Assembly (NCBI GenBank): GCA_030068145.1
Contig: JAPJBO010000963.1
Location: forward strand, 1 to 64,000
Origin: Diplonema papillatum
Taxonomy: Eukaryota > Euglenozoa > Diplonemea > Diplonemida > Diplonemidae
DNA: 64,000 nucleotides
Direction of reading: 5' to 3'
Both the position numbers and the translations under genes were made by a program. The notes below the pieces were generated by a model, which did not search any database, had not been told where the DNA came from, and was given only the letters and a program-made list of their open reading frames with translations. Positions 45,593 to 58,145 of the stretch are shown here, one piece after another (position 1 is the stretch's first letter; each line of letters begins with the position of its first letter).

Positions 45593-47061
45593 ATGGACGT
45601 TGCGGTTCTTCGCCGACGAATGAACGCGCCGACGAGGAAGAGGTTCGATGAGACTTGGTCCCGGACGTTTTACCCGCAGACGTTCCCTTCGAAGACGTCT
45701 TCACCTCCGGGTCGTTCCCGTTTCGAGGCGGCGCATGCGTTTGAGCTGGAAGAGCACGGAATCGCGGAACGTGCCGCTGGTCCGGGTAGAGACATGAACG
45801 TGCCGTTCACAGTCGTCGAGGAGAAGGAACGTCCCCCTTAGCCACGTGTCGAAGTATCTGCACGCGGTGAATCGAGAGTGCGGCTCGACCCGGGACTTCA
45901 GGTGTGGGTTCTACGGGATGGAGATTCCAGCTGCGTCTCGCCGACTTTTCGCCTTTCAGCGACGGCGACGGCAACTGGTGGCAATTGACGAGGCTACCGA
46001 TTGGCCATTCGTGTGCACCCGAGCTGATGTACACATTGGCGTCGACGACCGCGGGGCACCCAGATTACGTCGACGGCAAGCATGCAGTGTCATCGGAGGT
46101 GCTGGTTCACGTCTGGGTGGACAACATCAGATACGCGGGGCCACGCAATCTCGTGTTGAAGGCGACGTCGTATCCGGACGCCTTGGCTGCCGAGGCACGC
46201 ATTACGTCGAAGGCTGCGGATACGAGGAACGCGGCATGCCGCTATGAGTTTCTTGGCGTCGACTGGAAGCATAGCGACGGCACCGTGGGCGTCTCCGCCA
46301 AGATGCAATCGCGTTTGCAGCGCGCCGAGGAGAGTGTTCGAGCGGGTAAGATGTCAGCCGCCGAAATCAAATCCCTGGCTGGTCGTTTGCTGCACGCGTC
46401 GGCGATTGCCGGAGTCTACGTGGGCGAGTACTACTTCGCCCTGAAGTTCTTTCGACTGACGAACGCCCTCAATCGGGGCGAGAAGTGTCTTGACGAGAAC
46501 GTGGTTCTGTCACACGGTCTGCAGCGCGCGCTCCCCTCGTGGATGCAGCGTGTTCAGCGTCGCCGAATTGTTCCAGTCGCTGCTCAATCGCCGAAGTTGG
46601 CAGTGTTCGTGGATGCCAGCCTTGATGGTTGGGGAGGTGTACTCGTCGACGTCGACACCAACGACATGGTAGTCGTCGGCTCTTGTTGGAATCGTGTGGA
46701 GAAGCGCCTCCACATAAACCAGCTTGAAGCTATGGCCTTCGAGAGATCCGTGAAGGCCATCTCGCCGGCGTACGCCGGGTCCACGGTAACGGTCATCGTG
46801 GACAACACCTCTGTGCAAGGGGTGGCCCGAAAGGGCGCGTGTTTACGATCGCATATCTTGAACGATGCGGTTGTTCGTGCTTTGTTGTGTTTGCAGCAAC
46901 TGAAGGTTGCGCTGTCCGTTAGGTGGGACTGGAGCGCAGGGAATCCCGCTGATCTGCCATCGCGGGTGCCGTTGGCATCTCTCACCGAACAAAACTTTTC
47001 GGATATGTCACTGGCGGTCAGGAGCTTTGTTCTGACTGGCGTCATGGGTCCGGCGGTGTGA
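45593..47061 (+). pseudogene. RT / RNase H, subunit IV-u1, with 74-bp deletion
   Basis: It carries the 74-bp deletion but keeps the alanine (GCG) in IPAASRR, unlike I-u2, I-u3 and IV-u2. Confidence 0.82.
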
Positions 47062-47209
47062 CCTCCTGGGCTAGCCTGTTCTCTCACCAACCGTGGCTAT
47101 CTCGGGGGGGTTACCCCAACGGAAGTGATTTCTCCCCTTTTCCCCTTTCTCCTGAGCTGGAAAGACAGAAGCATGTGCCCATGCCTGAGTGAGTAGCCGG
47201 CGGAGAATT

Positions 47210-47287
47210 CTTGCGATCCATCGTGGGAATTCCACAAAGGCAAACGAACGCTCTCCAGGAATATATCGGTTGGCCGGGTAGGAATTT
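47210..47287 (-). repeat. Right inverted-repeat arm, subunit IV-u1
   Basis: Nearest partner is 42894-42972. Confidence 0.75.
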
Positions 47288-47453
47288 AGAAGGAGGGCTC
47301 ACCGGGTTCCAGCAAAGTTTGCTGAGCCGGACGTCCAGTAGCTGTACCCCCTTCTGCAATACCTATGCCTCTTCTGTGATGTCATCTGCCTCGCACGTGG
47401 GGGCCTCATAGCACCCACATGAACAAAAACATTCTTCGCATCGTAAAACATAC

Positions 47454-47575
47454 TGTTTTGTTCTGCACGTCGACCTTGGCACCAGCTGCGATCAATTCCT
47501 TGACAACTTCTGAGTGACCGTTCTCGCTGGCAGCAATGCAGAGCCGTGTTACCATCTGTGTCATTGGGTGAGCGG
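47454..47575 (-). pseudogene. Ankyrin-repeat exon, variant F, frameshifted (IV-u1)
   Basis: One extra T after the LH codons breaks the frame. The downstream part would read ASENGHSEVV in the shifted frame. Two extra bases at the donor edge bring the total length back to 122 bp. Confidence 0.7.
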
Positions 47576-47878
47576 CTAAAATGTACAACGACACGAACAC
47601 AATGTGTGGGTGGTAGCAATCAGATGCAGACTGCATCACGGGCAGCCTGAAGCGGGAGGTGTTACTTTCAGATTCACGTCTCAGGGTCGAGACGCAGGCG
47701 ACAGAGAATGGATGATCTTGGGCAAACACAAATCTTCCGTGTCATGTGGTGACATGTGGCATCTTCTTGTCCGGAAAGTACATGTTGTGAGCCGCTCTCC
47801 ACATTGGAATTCGGTGTTTTTCTTTGGTTCCATCTTTGTTTGATAAGGGAACAAGGGAAAACGACATTCACCGATCTG

Positions 47879-48067
47879 CTATGTATCATCCTGCTTCTTG
47901 CATGTCAAAACGTTGTGACCCGAATCACCACATCTGGTGCACTTTCGTTTCTTTGCTGCTGGCGGTGGGTCACTTGACGTGCCGCGCTTGGAGCCCTTTC
48001 GTGGTTTGTTGATTACCCTCGGAGCATATTCGTTTGCAACAACCACATCGAAGGGGACGGACCTCAC
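47879..48067 (-). pseudogene. Zinc-knuckle fragment, IV-u1
   Basis: Translation identical to the first copy. Confidence 0.6.
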
Positions 48068-48157
48068 CCTTGCTTTTCATCCTTCGCTTTTTTCCCTGCC
48101 CCCCAAGAGCGGTACCGTCACGGGAGGAAGTATCATATTATACCCACGGTTGGCATG

Positions 48158-48330
48158 TAATAATTATTATTAGATTTGATTAGATTTTATTAGATATTAT
48201 TAGCCTGATTATTACGTATTATTAGATCTAATAATGGGTAATAACTAATAATTTCTAATAATTATTATTACCTGGTAATAATTTCTCATAACTTCTAACA
48301 AAGTCTAATAATTTCTAATAATCTAATAAT
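48158..48330. repeat. TAATA-rich cluster (left type), IV-u1
   Basis: Same length class as I-u1. Confidence 0.85.
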
Positions 48331-48757
48331 CGCCTGCAGAGAGTCCCCAGGAAGTGGGAGGATCAGGGAAAGACTACTCAGTCGGGCTAGGGTCTTGGCA
48401 ATGAAGCCGCGAAAATGGAGGGAACCCAGAAATCAAAGTAGCTACGGCCCAAATCTCAAAACATCACCGATTTAGCTCTCGGTGAAAATATCAGATTCAG
48501 CTTTCGGTGAAGATCTGCAGATTGTTCCTTCCATCTCACATTTTGCACTCAGCCCAAAACTCTCATGCGAGTTCAAAATCTGCGAGTTCGTGAGCGCAAA
48601 CCCGGCGCCCGCCCAGAAAACATCACGGTCCCGGACGATGCTCAATGGCGACAAACGCAAAGAAGAAGAGACACGAAAACAACACCAGAATCCATGCCAG
48701 GCAAGAGACTGGGTGGCCTGGCAGTGCAAGCCAAGCGGTGATGCCAAGGTGCTTGCC
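48331..48757. other. Tail of subunit IV-u1
   Basis: Same as 8112-8538. Confidence 0.5.
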
Positions 48758-49610
48758 ATGTTTGCGGAGGTGGCAGGGTTCGATCTGCAGCACCTTCTGG
48801 CGGTGTTGCTCATGCTGGAGAGCAAGGATGCCTTGTCCGTAAACAAGGCCGTCGCGAAGGTGGTTCCGGGTTTCGTGGTGCCGCCACCAGGTCCGAGGCC
48901 GAAGGAGGATGCATCAAGTAAGTCGTTTGGCGAGGCAACGACACAACAGCAGTTGCAGCAAATACTCATGCAACAACAGCGCCAGCAGGAAATGATGATG
49001 CAGAGGTTGCAACAGGTGCAGCAGGAGTTGCAAACGGTGAAGGCGCAAGCAGCTGCATGGCCGCCCGCTCCGCAGCAGCACTGGCCGGAGGAAAAATGCC
49101 GACTCTTCTTGCGCTCCAGCGGGAGACGGGCTTCAGCCTCGCGGCCAGCCCGCGACTTCGAGTTCGACGAGGCCGGCATTTGCTGGCTACACGGAGGACG
49201 CAACAGACGTCCGAGAGTGGGAAGGAGCCATGGCAACGGACGTTGCCGGGCTTGTACAAGACCTCCGTCTCAAGTACCTGAACGGTACGGCGCTGGCCGG
49301 CAGCTTCGGGCGCTTGCGCGACTGGGTTGAGGGAGTCGCGCACGGTGGTGGCTGGACGTACAATTTGGAGATTGTACGTTTGGGCAACAACCTCCTGCAG
49401 GAGGTCAGGCTGCACCACTACTGGTGCACGAAACAACTGCCGCGCGCGGCGAGCTGGCTCAGACGTCGGACGACCCGATGGAGAGGGCAGCTGCCAAGGT
49501 CGAGTGTGCGCGGGCCAAGAAGTGGGAGTGCACGTCCGCGATTCGGCGGCAAAGGTAGCAAGAAAGGATACGCCGCGGCTCAGGGAAACGTGAGACCCGG
49601 GGGAAAGTGA
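48758..49610 (+). pseudogene. Gag-like, frameshifted, subunit IV-u2
   Basis: Same break. It is fused upstream to the previous subunit's tail in an open frame starting at an ATG near 48638. Confidence 0.6.
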
Positions 49611-49799
49611 CTGGCCCTCCCCCGGGCCCGGTGGGAGGCGACACTCCCGCATCTGCCAGTAAGGAACGGTCGGCCGCGACAGCTCGCCGGTGCCCGACCG
49701 GTGAACGTAAGTTTACCCGGAAGCGCGAAAACCAGCTTCACGCGCTTTCGAGGTTCAACGCCCGTGCTCGGAAGTCGGCCAACAGCAATCGGACGGGCG

Positions 49800-50748
49800 A
49801 TGTTTGACCTGATCGCCAGCAGGGTTGGAACCACGGTGCCGCGTGGGGTGCAGGCGAAGCACCGGGAACGGCGGGTTTCGTCCGAGGAGGCGATGCAACG
49901 CCTGCGCCATTTTGTTGGCAAGGCATGGGCGGATTCGACAGTGCAGGACCGCCAGAATTTGTGGCACCGCTTCCAGGCATGGCCGGATATGCAGGGATTG
50001 CCGGCGGATCCGGATACAGCAACCCAATTTGTCGTGGCGACAGTGGTCGAGCCGCAGGGCATGCTGGCGTATACCCGCCTCCTTTCAGCGGTCTTTGGCC
50101 ACCTTGGGGTGGATGCCCGGCCCCTCCTATCGTTGGCCACGGTCCTCCGTGGTTCAGGAGGCAATATTCCCCTGGAGCAAGCCCTATCAGTGCCGAGGGA
50201 GGTGTTGTTAGCTTGGGCATTCCGACAGACTCCTCGCGTGCGTGCGGCAGTTTTGATCGCGTGGAAGACGGCTTCGCGGTGGGGCGACGTTCAAAATCTC
50301 TCCCGTGCGTGTTTTCCTCTCATCTCGAACACGGAGATTAGTGGTCGACTGGAACACGCTGCCGAAGGGCCGTCGGGGCAACCCGTTCTGCAGAAGCAAG
50401 GTAGTTGCGATCCGGGGACCGCTGACCCGGGAGATCGCGGAGTTGCTGCGGGGCCTCGGGAACTTTCAACAGTTGTGCCCCCTCTCGACGGATCAGTTCA
50501 GCAGACTGCTCGGAGCGGACAACGCGACGAAGCTGTACTCCGCGCACAGCGTGAAGAGGGGCGCCATCGACCACTTGATGAACATGAAGGCTGCGGGAGC
50601 TCCGTTCGCGCTGCAGTTGATTTCGCGCCTGGCGAAGCACACGAACGACGCCGATCCGACCGTGGCCAACATGACGGTCAGGTACACGTCGGATCCGGTG
50701 GCGCTGGCGCGGGTTCTTCAGACCGGGGACGTGACAAGGTACCTCTGA
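49800..50748 (+). pseudogene. Tyrosine recombinase, frameshifted, subunit IV-u2
   Basis: Identical translation and break. Confidence 0.8.
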
Positions 50749-50932
50749 GGAGGAGGAAGTCGGACAAGAAGCGGAGGCACCCCCCTATGTGCAAGCACCC
50801 CGATCCGGACCCCGGCGGCTTGTCGTCCATCAACACCAGCGGTACTCCATCCTTCGGAGGGGGAAGCGGACCCGGCTTCCGGGGACAGAGGAAGAGAAGA
50901 AGTCGCCGCTGCACGTCGACTCGGTACCATCA

Positions 50933-52401
50933 ATGGACGTTGCGGTTCTTCGCCGACGAATGAACGCGCCGACGAGGAAGAGGTTCGATGAGACTTGGTC
51001 CCGGACGTTTTACCCGCAGACGTTCCCTTCGAAGACGTCTTCACCTCCGGGTCGTTCCCGTTTCGAGGCGGCGCATGCGTTTGAGCTGGAAGAGCACGGA
51101 ATCGCGGAACGTGCCGCTGGTCCGGGTAGAGACATGAACGTGCCGTTCACAGTCGTCGAGGAGAAGGAACGTCCCCCTTAGCCACGTGTCGAAGTATCTG
51201 CACGCGGTGAATCGAGAGTGCGGCTCGACCCGGGACTTCAGGTGTGGGTTCTACGGGATGGAGATTCCAGCTCCGTCTCGCCGACTTTTCGCCTTTCAGC
51301 GACGGCGACGGCAACTGGTGGCAATTGACGAGGCTACCGATTGGCCATTCGTGTGCACCCGAGCTGATGTACACATTGGCGTCGACGACCGCGGGGCACC
51401 CAGATTACGTCGACGGCAAGCATGCAGTGTCATCGGAGGTGCTGGTTCACGTCTGGGTGGACAACATCAGATACGCGGGGCCACGCAATCTCGTGTTGAA
51501 GGCGACGTCGTATCCGGACGCCTTGGCTGCCGAGGCACGCATTACGTCGAAGGCTGCGGATACGAGGAACGCGGCATGCCGCTATGAGTTTCTTGGCGTC
51601 GACTGGAAGCATAGCGACGGCACCGTGGGCGTCTCCGCCAAGATGCAATCGCGTTTGCAGCGCGCCGAGGAGAGTGTTCGAGCGGGTAAGATGTCAGCCG
51701 CCGAAATCAAATCCCTGGCTGGTCGTTTGCTGCACGCGTCGGCGATTGCCGGAGTCTACGTGGGCGAGTACTACTTCGCCCTGAAGTTCTTTCGACTGAC
51801 GAACGCCCTCAATCGGGGCGAGAAGTGTCTTGACGAGAACGTGGTTCTGTCACACGGTCTGCAGCGCGCGCTCCCCTCGTGGATGCAGCGTGTTCAGCGT
51901 CGCCGAATTGTTCCAGTCGCTGCTCAATCGCCGAAGTTGGCAGTGTTCGTGGATGCCAGCCTTGATGGTTGGGGAGGTGTACTCGTCGACGTCGACACCA
52001 ACGACATGGTAGTCGTCGGCTCTTGTTGGAATCGTGTGGAGAAGCGCCTCCACATAAACCAGCTTGAAGCTATGGCCTTCGAGAGATCCGTGAAGGCCAT
52101 CTCGCCGGCGTACGCCGGGTCCACGGTAACGGTCATCGTGGACAACACCTCTGTGCAAGGGGTGGCCCGAAAGGGCGCGTGTTTACGATCGCATATCTTG
52201 AACGATGCGGTTGTTCGTGCTTTGTTGTGTTTGCAGCAACTGAAGGTTGCGCTGTCCGTTAGGTGGGACTGGAGCGCAGGGAATCCCGCTGATCTGCCAT
52301 CGCGGGTGCCGTTGGCATCTCTCACCGAACAAAACTTTTCGGATATGTCACTGGCGGTCAGGAGCTTTGTTCTGACTGGCGTCATGGGTCCGGCGGTGTG
52401 A
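50933..52401 (+). pseudogene. RT / RNase H, subunit IV-u2, with 74-bp deletion
   Basis: 74-bp deletion plus the proline variant. Confidence 0.82.
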
Positions 52402-52549
52402 CCTCCTGGGCTAGCCTGTTCTCTCACCAACCGTGGCTATCTCGGGGGGGTTACCCCAACGGAAGTGATTTCTCCCCTTTTCCCCTTTCTCCTGAGCTGG
52501 AAAGACAGAAGCATGTGCCCATGCCTGAGTGAGTAGCCGGCGGAGAATT

Positions 52550-52627
52550 CTTGCGATCCATCGTGGGAATTCCACAAAGGCAAACGAACGCTCTCCAGGA
52601 ATATATCGGTTGGCCGGGTAGGAATTT
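52550..52627 (-). repeat. Right inverted-repeat arm, subunit IV-u2
   Basis: No left arm within the subunit. Confidence 0.72.
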
Positions 52628-52793
52628 AGAAGGAGGGCTCACCGGGTTCCAGCAAAGTTTGCTGAGCCGGACGTCCAGTAGCTGTACCCCCTTCTGCAAT
52701 ACCTATGCCTCTTCTGTGGTGTCATCTGCCTCGCACGTGGGGGCCTCATAGCACCCACATGAACAAAAACATTCTTCGCATCGTAAAACATAC

Positions 52794-52912
52794 ATTTGTT
52801 CTGCACGTCGACCTTGGCACCAGCTGCGATCAATTCCTTGACAACTTTCGAGTGACCGTTGTCGCTGGCAATATGCAGAGCCGTGTTACCATCTGTGTCA
52901 TTGGGTGAGCGG
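52794..52912 (-). CDS. Ankyrin-repeat exon, variant G (IV-u2)
   Basis: Reads TALHIASDNGHSKVV and ends VDVQNK, 119 bp: the repeat body of variant D (without its Ala) combined with the donor edge of variant C. Confidence 0.7.
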
Positions 52913-53215
52913 CTAAAATGTACAACGACACGAACACAATGTGTGGGTGGTAGCAATCAGATGCAGACTGCATCACGGGCAGCCTGAAGCGGGAGGTGTT
53001 ACTTTCAGATTCACGTCTCAGGGTCGAGACGCAGGCGACAGAGAATGGATGATCTTGGGCAAACACAAATCTTCCGTGTCATGTGGTGACATGTGGCATC
53101 TTCTTGTCCGGAAAGTACATGTTGTGAGCCGCTCTCCACATTGGAATTCGGTGTTTTTCTTTGGTTCCATCTTTGTTTGATAAGGGAACAAGGGAAAACG
53201 ACATTCACCGATCTG

Positions 53216-53404
53216 CTATGTATCATCCTGCTTCTTGCATGTCAAAACGTTGTGACCCGAATCACCACATCTGGTGCACTTTCGTTTCTTTGCTGCTGGC
53301 GGTGGGTCACTTGACGTGCCGCGCTTGGAGCCCTTTCGTGGTTTGTTGATTACCCTCGGAGCATATTCGTTTGCAACAACCACATCGAAGGGGACGGACC
53401 TCAC
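53216..53404 (-). pseudogene. Zinc-knuckle fragment, IV-u2
   Basis: Translation identical to the first copy. Confidence 0.6.
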
Positions 53405-53494
53405 CCTTGCTTTTCATCCTTCGCTTTTTTCCCTGCCCCCCAAGAGCGGTACCGTCACGGGAGGAAGTATCATATTATACCCACGGTTGGCATG

Positions 53495-53667
53495 TAATAA
53501 TTATTATTAGATTTGATTAGATTTTATTAGATATTATTAGCCTGATTATTACGTATTATTAGATCTAATAATGGGTAATAACTAATAATTTCTAATAATT
53601 ATTATTACCTGGTAATAATTTCTCATAACTTCTAACAAAGTCTAATAATTTCTAATAATCTAATAAT
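53495..53667. repeat. TAATA-rich cluster (left type), IV-u2
   Basis: Same length class as I-u1. Confidence 0.85.
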
Positions 53668-54094
53668 CGCCTGCAGAGAGTCCCCAGGAAGTGGGAGGAT
53701 CAGGGAAAGACTACTCAGTCGGGCTAGGGTCTTGGCAATGAAGCCGCGAAAATGGAGGGAACCCAGAAATCAAAGTAGCTACGGCCCAAATCTCAAAACA
53801 TCACCGATTTAGCTCTCGGTGAAAATATCAGATTCAGCTTTCGGTGAAGATCTGCAGATTGTTCCTTCCATCTCACATTTTGCACTCAGCCCAAAACTCT
53901 CATGCGAGTTCAAAATCTGCGAGTTCGTGAGCGCAAACCCGGCGCCCGCCCAGAAAACATCACGGTCCCGGACGATGCTCAATGGCGACAAACGCAAAGA
54001 AGAAGAGACACGAAAACAACACCAGAATCCATGCCAGGCAAGAGACTGGGTGGCCTGGCAGTGCAAGCCAAGCGGTGATGCCAAGGTGCTTGCC
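53668..54094. other. Tail of subunit IV-u2
   Basis: Same as 8112-8538. Confidence 0.5.
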
Positions 54095-54947
54095 ATGTTT
54101 GCGGAGGTGGCAGGGTTCGATCTGCAGCACCTTCTGGCGGTGTTGCTCATGCTGGAGAGCAAGGATGCCTTGTCCGTAAACAAGGCCGTCGCGAAGGTGG
54201 TTCCGGGTTTCGTGGTGCCGCCACCAGGTCCGAGGCCGAAGGAGGATGCATCAAGTAAGTCGTTTGGCGAGGCAACGACACAACAGCAGTTGCAGCAAAT
54301 ACTCATGCAACAACAGCGCCAGCAGGAAATGATGATGCAGAGGTTGCAACAGGTGCAGCAGGAGTTGCAAACGGTGAAGGCGCAAGCAGCTGCATGGCCG
54401 CCCGCTCCGCAGCAGCACTGGCCGGAGGAAAAATGCCGACTCTTCTTGCGCTCCAGCGGGAGACGGGCTTCAGCCTCGCGGCCAGCCCGCGACTTCGAGT
54501 TCGACGAGGCCGGCATTTGCTGGCTACACGGAGGACGCAACAGACGTCCGAGAGTGGGAAGGAGCCATGGCAACGGACGTTGCCGGGCTTGTACAAGACC
54601 TCCGTCTCAAGTACCTGAACGGTACGGCGCTGGCCGGCAGCTTCGGGCGCTTGCGCGACTGGGTTGAGGGAGTCGCGCACGGTGGTGGCTGGACGTACAA
54701 TTTGGAGATTGTACGTTTGGGCAACAACCTCCTGCAGGAGGTCAGGCTGCACCACTACTGGTGCACGAAACAACTGCCGCGCGCGGCGAGCTGGCTCAGA
54801 CGTCGGACGACCCGATGGAGAGGGCAGCTGCCAAGGTCGAGTGTGCGCGGGCCAAGAAGTGGGAGTGCACGTCCGCGATTCGGCGGCAAAGGTAGCAAGA
54901 AAGGATACGCCGCGGCTCAGGGAAACGTGAGACCCGGGGGAAAGTGA
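54095..54947 (+). pseudogene. Gag-like, frameshifted, subunit IV-u3
   Basis: Same break and same upstream fusion as IV-u2. Confidence 0.6.
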
Positions 54948-55136
54948 CTGGCCCTCCCCCGGGCCCGGTGGGAGGCGACACTCCCGCATCTGCCAGTAAG
55001 GAACGGTCGGCCGCGACAGCTCGCCGGTGCCCGACCGGTGAACGTAAGTTTACCCGGAAGCGCGAAAACCAGCTTCACGCGCTTTCGAGGTTCAACGCCC
55101 GTGCTCGGAAGTCGGCCAACAGCAATCGGACGGGCG

Positions 55137-56085
55137 ATGTTTGACCTGATCGCCAGCAGGGTTGGAACCACGGTGCCGCGTGGGGTGCAGGCGAAGCACC
55201 GGGAACGGCGGGTTTCGTCCGAGGAGGCGATGCAACGCCTGCGCCATTTTGTTGGCAAGGCATGGGCGGATTCGACAGTGCAGGACCGCCAGAATTTGTG
55301 GCACCGCTTCCAGGCATGGCCGGATATGCAGGGATTGCCGGCGGATCCGGATACAGCAACCCAATTTGTCGTGGCGACAGTGGTCGAGCCGCAGGGCATG
55401 CTGGCGTATACCCGCCTCCTTTCAGCGGTCTTTGGCCACCTTGGGGTGGATGCCCGGCCCCTCCTATCGTTGGCCACGGTCCTCCGTGGTTCAGGAGGCA
55501 ATATTCCCCTGGAGCAAGCCCTATCAGTGCCGAGGGAGGTGTTGTTAGCTTGGGCATTCCGACAGACTCCTCGCGTGCGTGCGGCAGTTTTGATCGCGTG
55601 GAAGACGGCTTCGCGGTGGGGCGACGTTCAAAATCTCTCCCGTGCGTGTTTTCCTCTCATCTCGAACACGGAGATTAGTGGTCGACTGGAACACGCTGCC
55701 GAAGGGCCGTCGGGGCAACCCGTTCTGCAGAAGCAAGGTAGTTGCGATCCGGGGACCGCTGACCCGGGAGATCGCGGAGTTGCTGCGGGGCCTCGGGAAC
55801 TTTCAACAGTTGTGCCCCCTCTCGACGGATCAGTTCAGCAGACTGCTCGGAGCGGACAACGCGACGAAGCTGTACTCCGCGCACAGCGTGAAGAGGGGCG
55901 CCATCGACCACTTGATGAACATGAAGGCTGCGGGAGCTCCGTTCGCGCTGCAGTTGATTTCGCGCCTGGCGAAGCACACGAACGACGCCGATCCGACCGT
56001 GGCCAACATGACGGTCAGGTACACGTCGGATCCGGTGGCGCTGGCGCGGGTTCTTCAGACCGGGGACGTGACAAGGTACCTCTGA
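55137..56085 (+). pseudogene. Tyrosine recombinase, frameshifted, subunit IV-u3
   Basis: Identical translation and break. Confidence 0.8.
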
Positions 56086-56269
56086 GGAGGAGGAAGTCGG
56101 ACAAGAAGCGGAGGCACCCCCCTATGTGCAAGCACCCCGATCCGGACCCCGGCGGCTTGTCGTCCATCAACACCAGCGGTACTCCATCCTTCGGAGGGGG
56201 AAGCGGACCCGGCTTCCGGGGACAGAGGAAGAGAAGAAGTCGCCGCTGCACGTCGACTCGGTACCATCA

Positions 56270-57753
56270 ATGGACGTTGCGGTTCTTCGCCGACGAATGA
56301 ACGCGCCGACGAGGAAGAGGTTCGATGAGACTTGGTCCCGGACGTTTTACCCGCAGACGTTCCCTTCGAAGACGTCTTCACCTCCGGGTCGTTCCCGTTT
56401 CGAGGCGGCGCATGCGTTTGAGCTGGAAGAGCACGGAATCGCGGAACGTGCCGCTGGTCCGGGTAGAGACATGAACGTGCCGTTCACAGTCGTCGAGGAG
56501 AAGGAACGTCCCCCTTAGCCACGTGTCGAAGTATCACGTGCACGTGTCGGTGCACGCGGTGAATCGAGAGTGCGGCTCGACCCGGGACTTCAGGTGTGGG
56601 TTCTACGGGATGGAGATTCCAGCTGCGTCTCGCCGACTTTTCGCCTTTCAGCGACGGCGACGGCAACTGGTGGCAATTGACGAGGCTACCGATTGGCCAT
56701 TCGTGTGCACCCGAGCTGATGTACACATTGGCGTCGACGACCGCGGGGCACCCAGATTACGTCGACGGCAAGCATGCAGTGTCATCGGAGGTGCTGGTTC
56801 ACGTCTGGGTGGACAACATCAGATACGCGGGGCCACGCAATCTCGTGTTGAAGGCGACGTCGTATCCGGACGCCTTGGCTGCCGAGGCACGCATTACGTC
56901 GAAGGCTGCGGATACGAGGAACGCGGCATGCCGCTATGAGTTTCTTGGCGTCGACTGGAAGCATAGCGACGGCACCGTGGGCGTCTCCGCCAAGATGCAA
57001 TCGCGTTTGCAGCGCGCCGAGGAGAGTGTTCGAGCGGGTAAGATGTCAGCCGCCGAAATCAAATCCCTGGCTGGTCGTTTGCTGCACGCGTCGGCGATTG
57101 CCGGAGTCTACGTGGGCGAGTACTACTTCGCCCTGAAGTTCTTTCGACTGACGAACGCCCTCAATCGGGGCGAGAAGTGTCTTGACGAGAACGTGGTTCT
57201 GTCACACGGTCTGCAGCGCGCGCTCCCCTCGTGGATGCAGCGTGTTCAGCGTCGCCGAATTGTTCCAGTCGCTGCTCAATCGCCGAAGTTGGCAGTGTTC
57301 GTGGATGCCAGCCTTGATGGTTGGGGAGGTGTACTCGTCGACGTCGACACCAACGACATGGTAGTCGTCGGCTCTTGTTGGAATCGTGTGGAGAAGCGCC
57401 TCCACATAAACCAGCTTGAAGCTATGGCCTTCGAGAGATCCGTGAAGGCCATCTCGCCGGCGTACGCCGGGTCCACGGTAACGGTCATCGTGGACAACAC
57501 CTCTGTGCAAGGGGTGGCCCGAAAGGGCGCGTGTTTACGATCGCATATCTTGAACGATGCGGTTGTTCGTGCTTTGTTGTGTTTGCAGCAACTGAAGGTT
57601 GCGCTGTCCGTTAGGTGGGACTGGAGCGCAGGGAATCCCGCTGATCTGCCATCGCGGGTGCCGTTGGCATCTCTCACCGAACAAAACTTTTCGGATATGT
57701 CACTGGCGGTCAGGAGCTTTGTTCTGACTGGCGTCATGGGTCCGGCGGTGTGA
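56270..57753 (+). pseudogene. RT / RNase H, subunit IV-u3, deletion plus 15-bp insertion
   Basis: 74-bp deletion with the alanine variant, and an extra ACGTGCACGTGTCGG at 56536-56550. This repeats part of the CACGTGTCG found just upstream. Confidence 0.82.
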
Positions 57754-57901
57754 CCTCCTGGGCTAGCCTGTTCTCTCACCAACCGTGGCTATCTCGGGGG
57801 GGTTACCCCAACGGAAGTGATTTCTCCCCTTTTCCCCTTTCTCCTGAGCTGGAAAGACAGAAGCATGTGCCCATGCCTGAGTGAGTAGCCGGCGGAGAAT
57901 T

Positions 57902-57979
57902 CTTGCGATCCATCGTGGGAATTCCACAAAGGCAAACGAACGCTCTCCAGGAATATATCGGTTGGCCGGGTAGGAATTT
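57902..57979 (-). repeat. Right inverted-repeat arm, subunit IV-u3
   Basis: No left arm within the subunit. Confidence 0.72.
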
Positions 57980-58145
57980 AGAAGGAGGGCTCACCGGGTT
58001 CCAGCAAAGTTTGCTGAGCCGGACGTCCAGTAGCTGTACCCCCTTCTGCAATACCTATGCCTCTTCTGTGATGTCATCTGCCTCGCACGTGGGGGCCTCA
58101 TAGCACCCACATGAACAAAAACATTCTTCGCATCGTAAAACATAC

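Larger units (their letters stand above)
43418..48757 (+). repeat. 5.34-kb subunit IV-u1
   Basis: First of three subunits in unit IV. It follows the ordinary leader at the Gag ATG. Confidence 0.92.
48758..54094 (+). repeat. 5.34-kb subunit IV-u2
   Basis: It is joined to u1 by the same GTGCTTGCC junction as in unit I. It shares with I-u3 both the TCA serine codon near the start of Gag and the CCG proline codon in RT. Confidence 0.92.
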
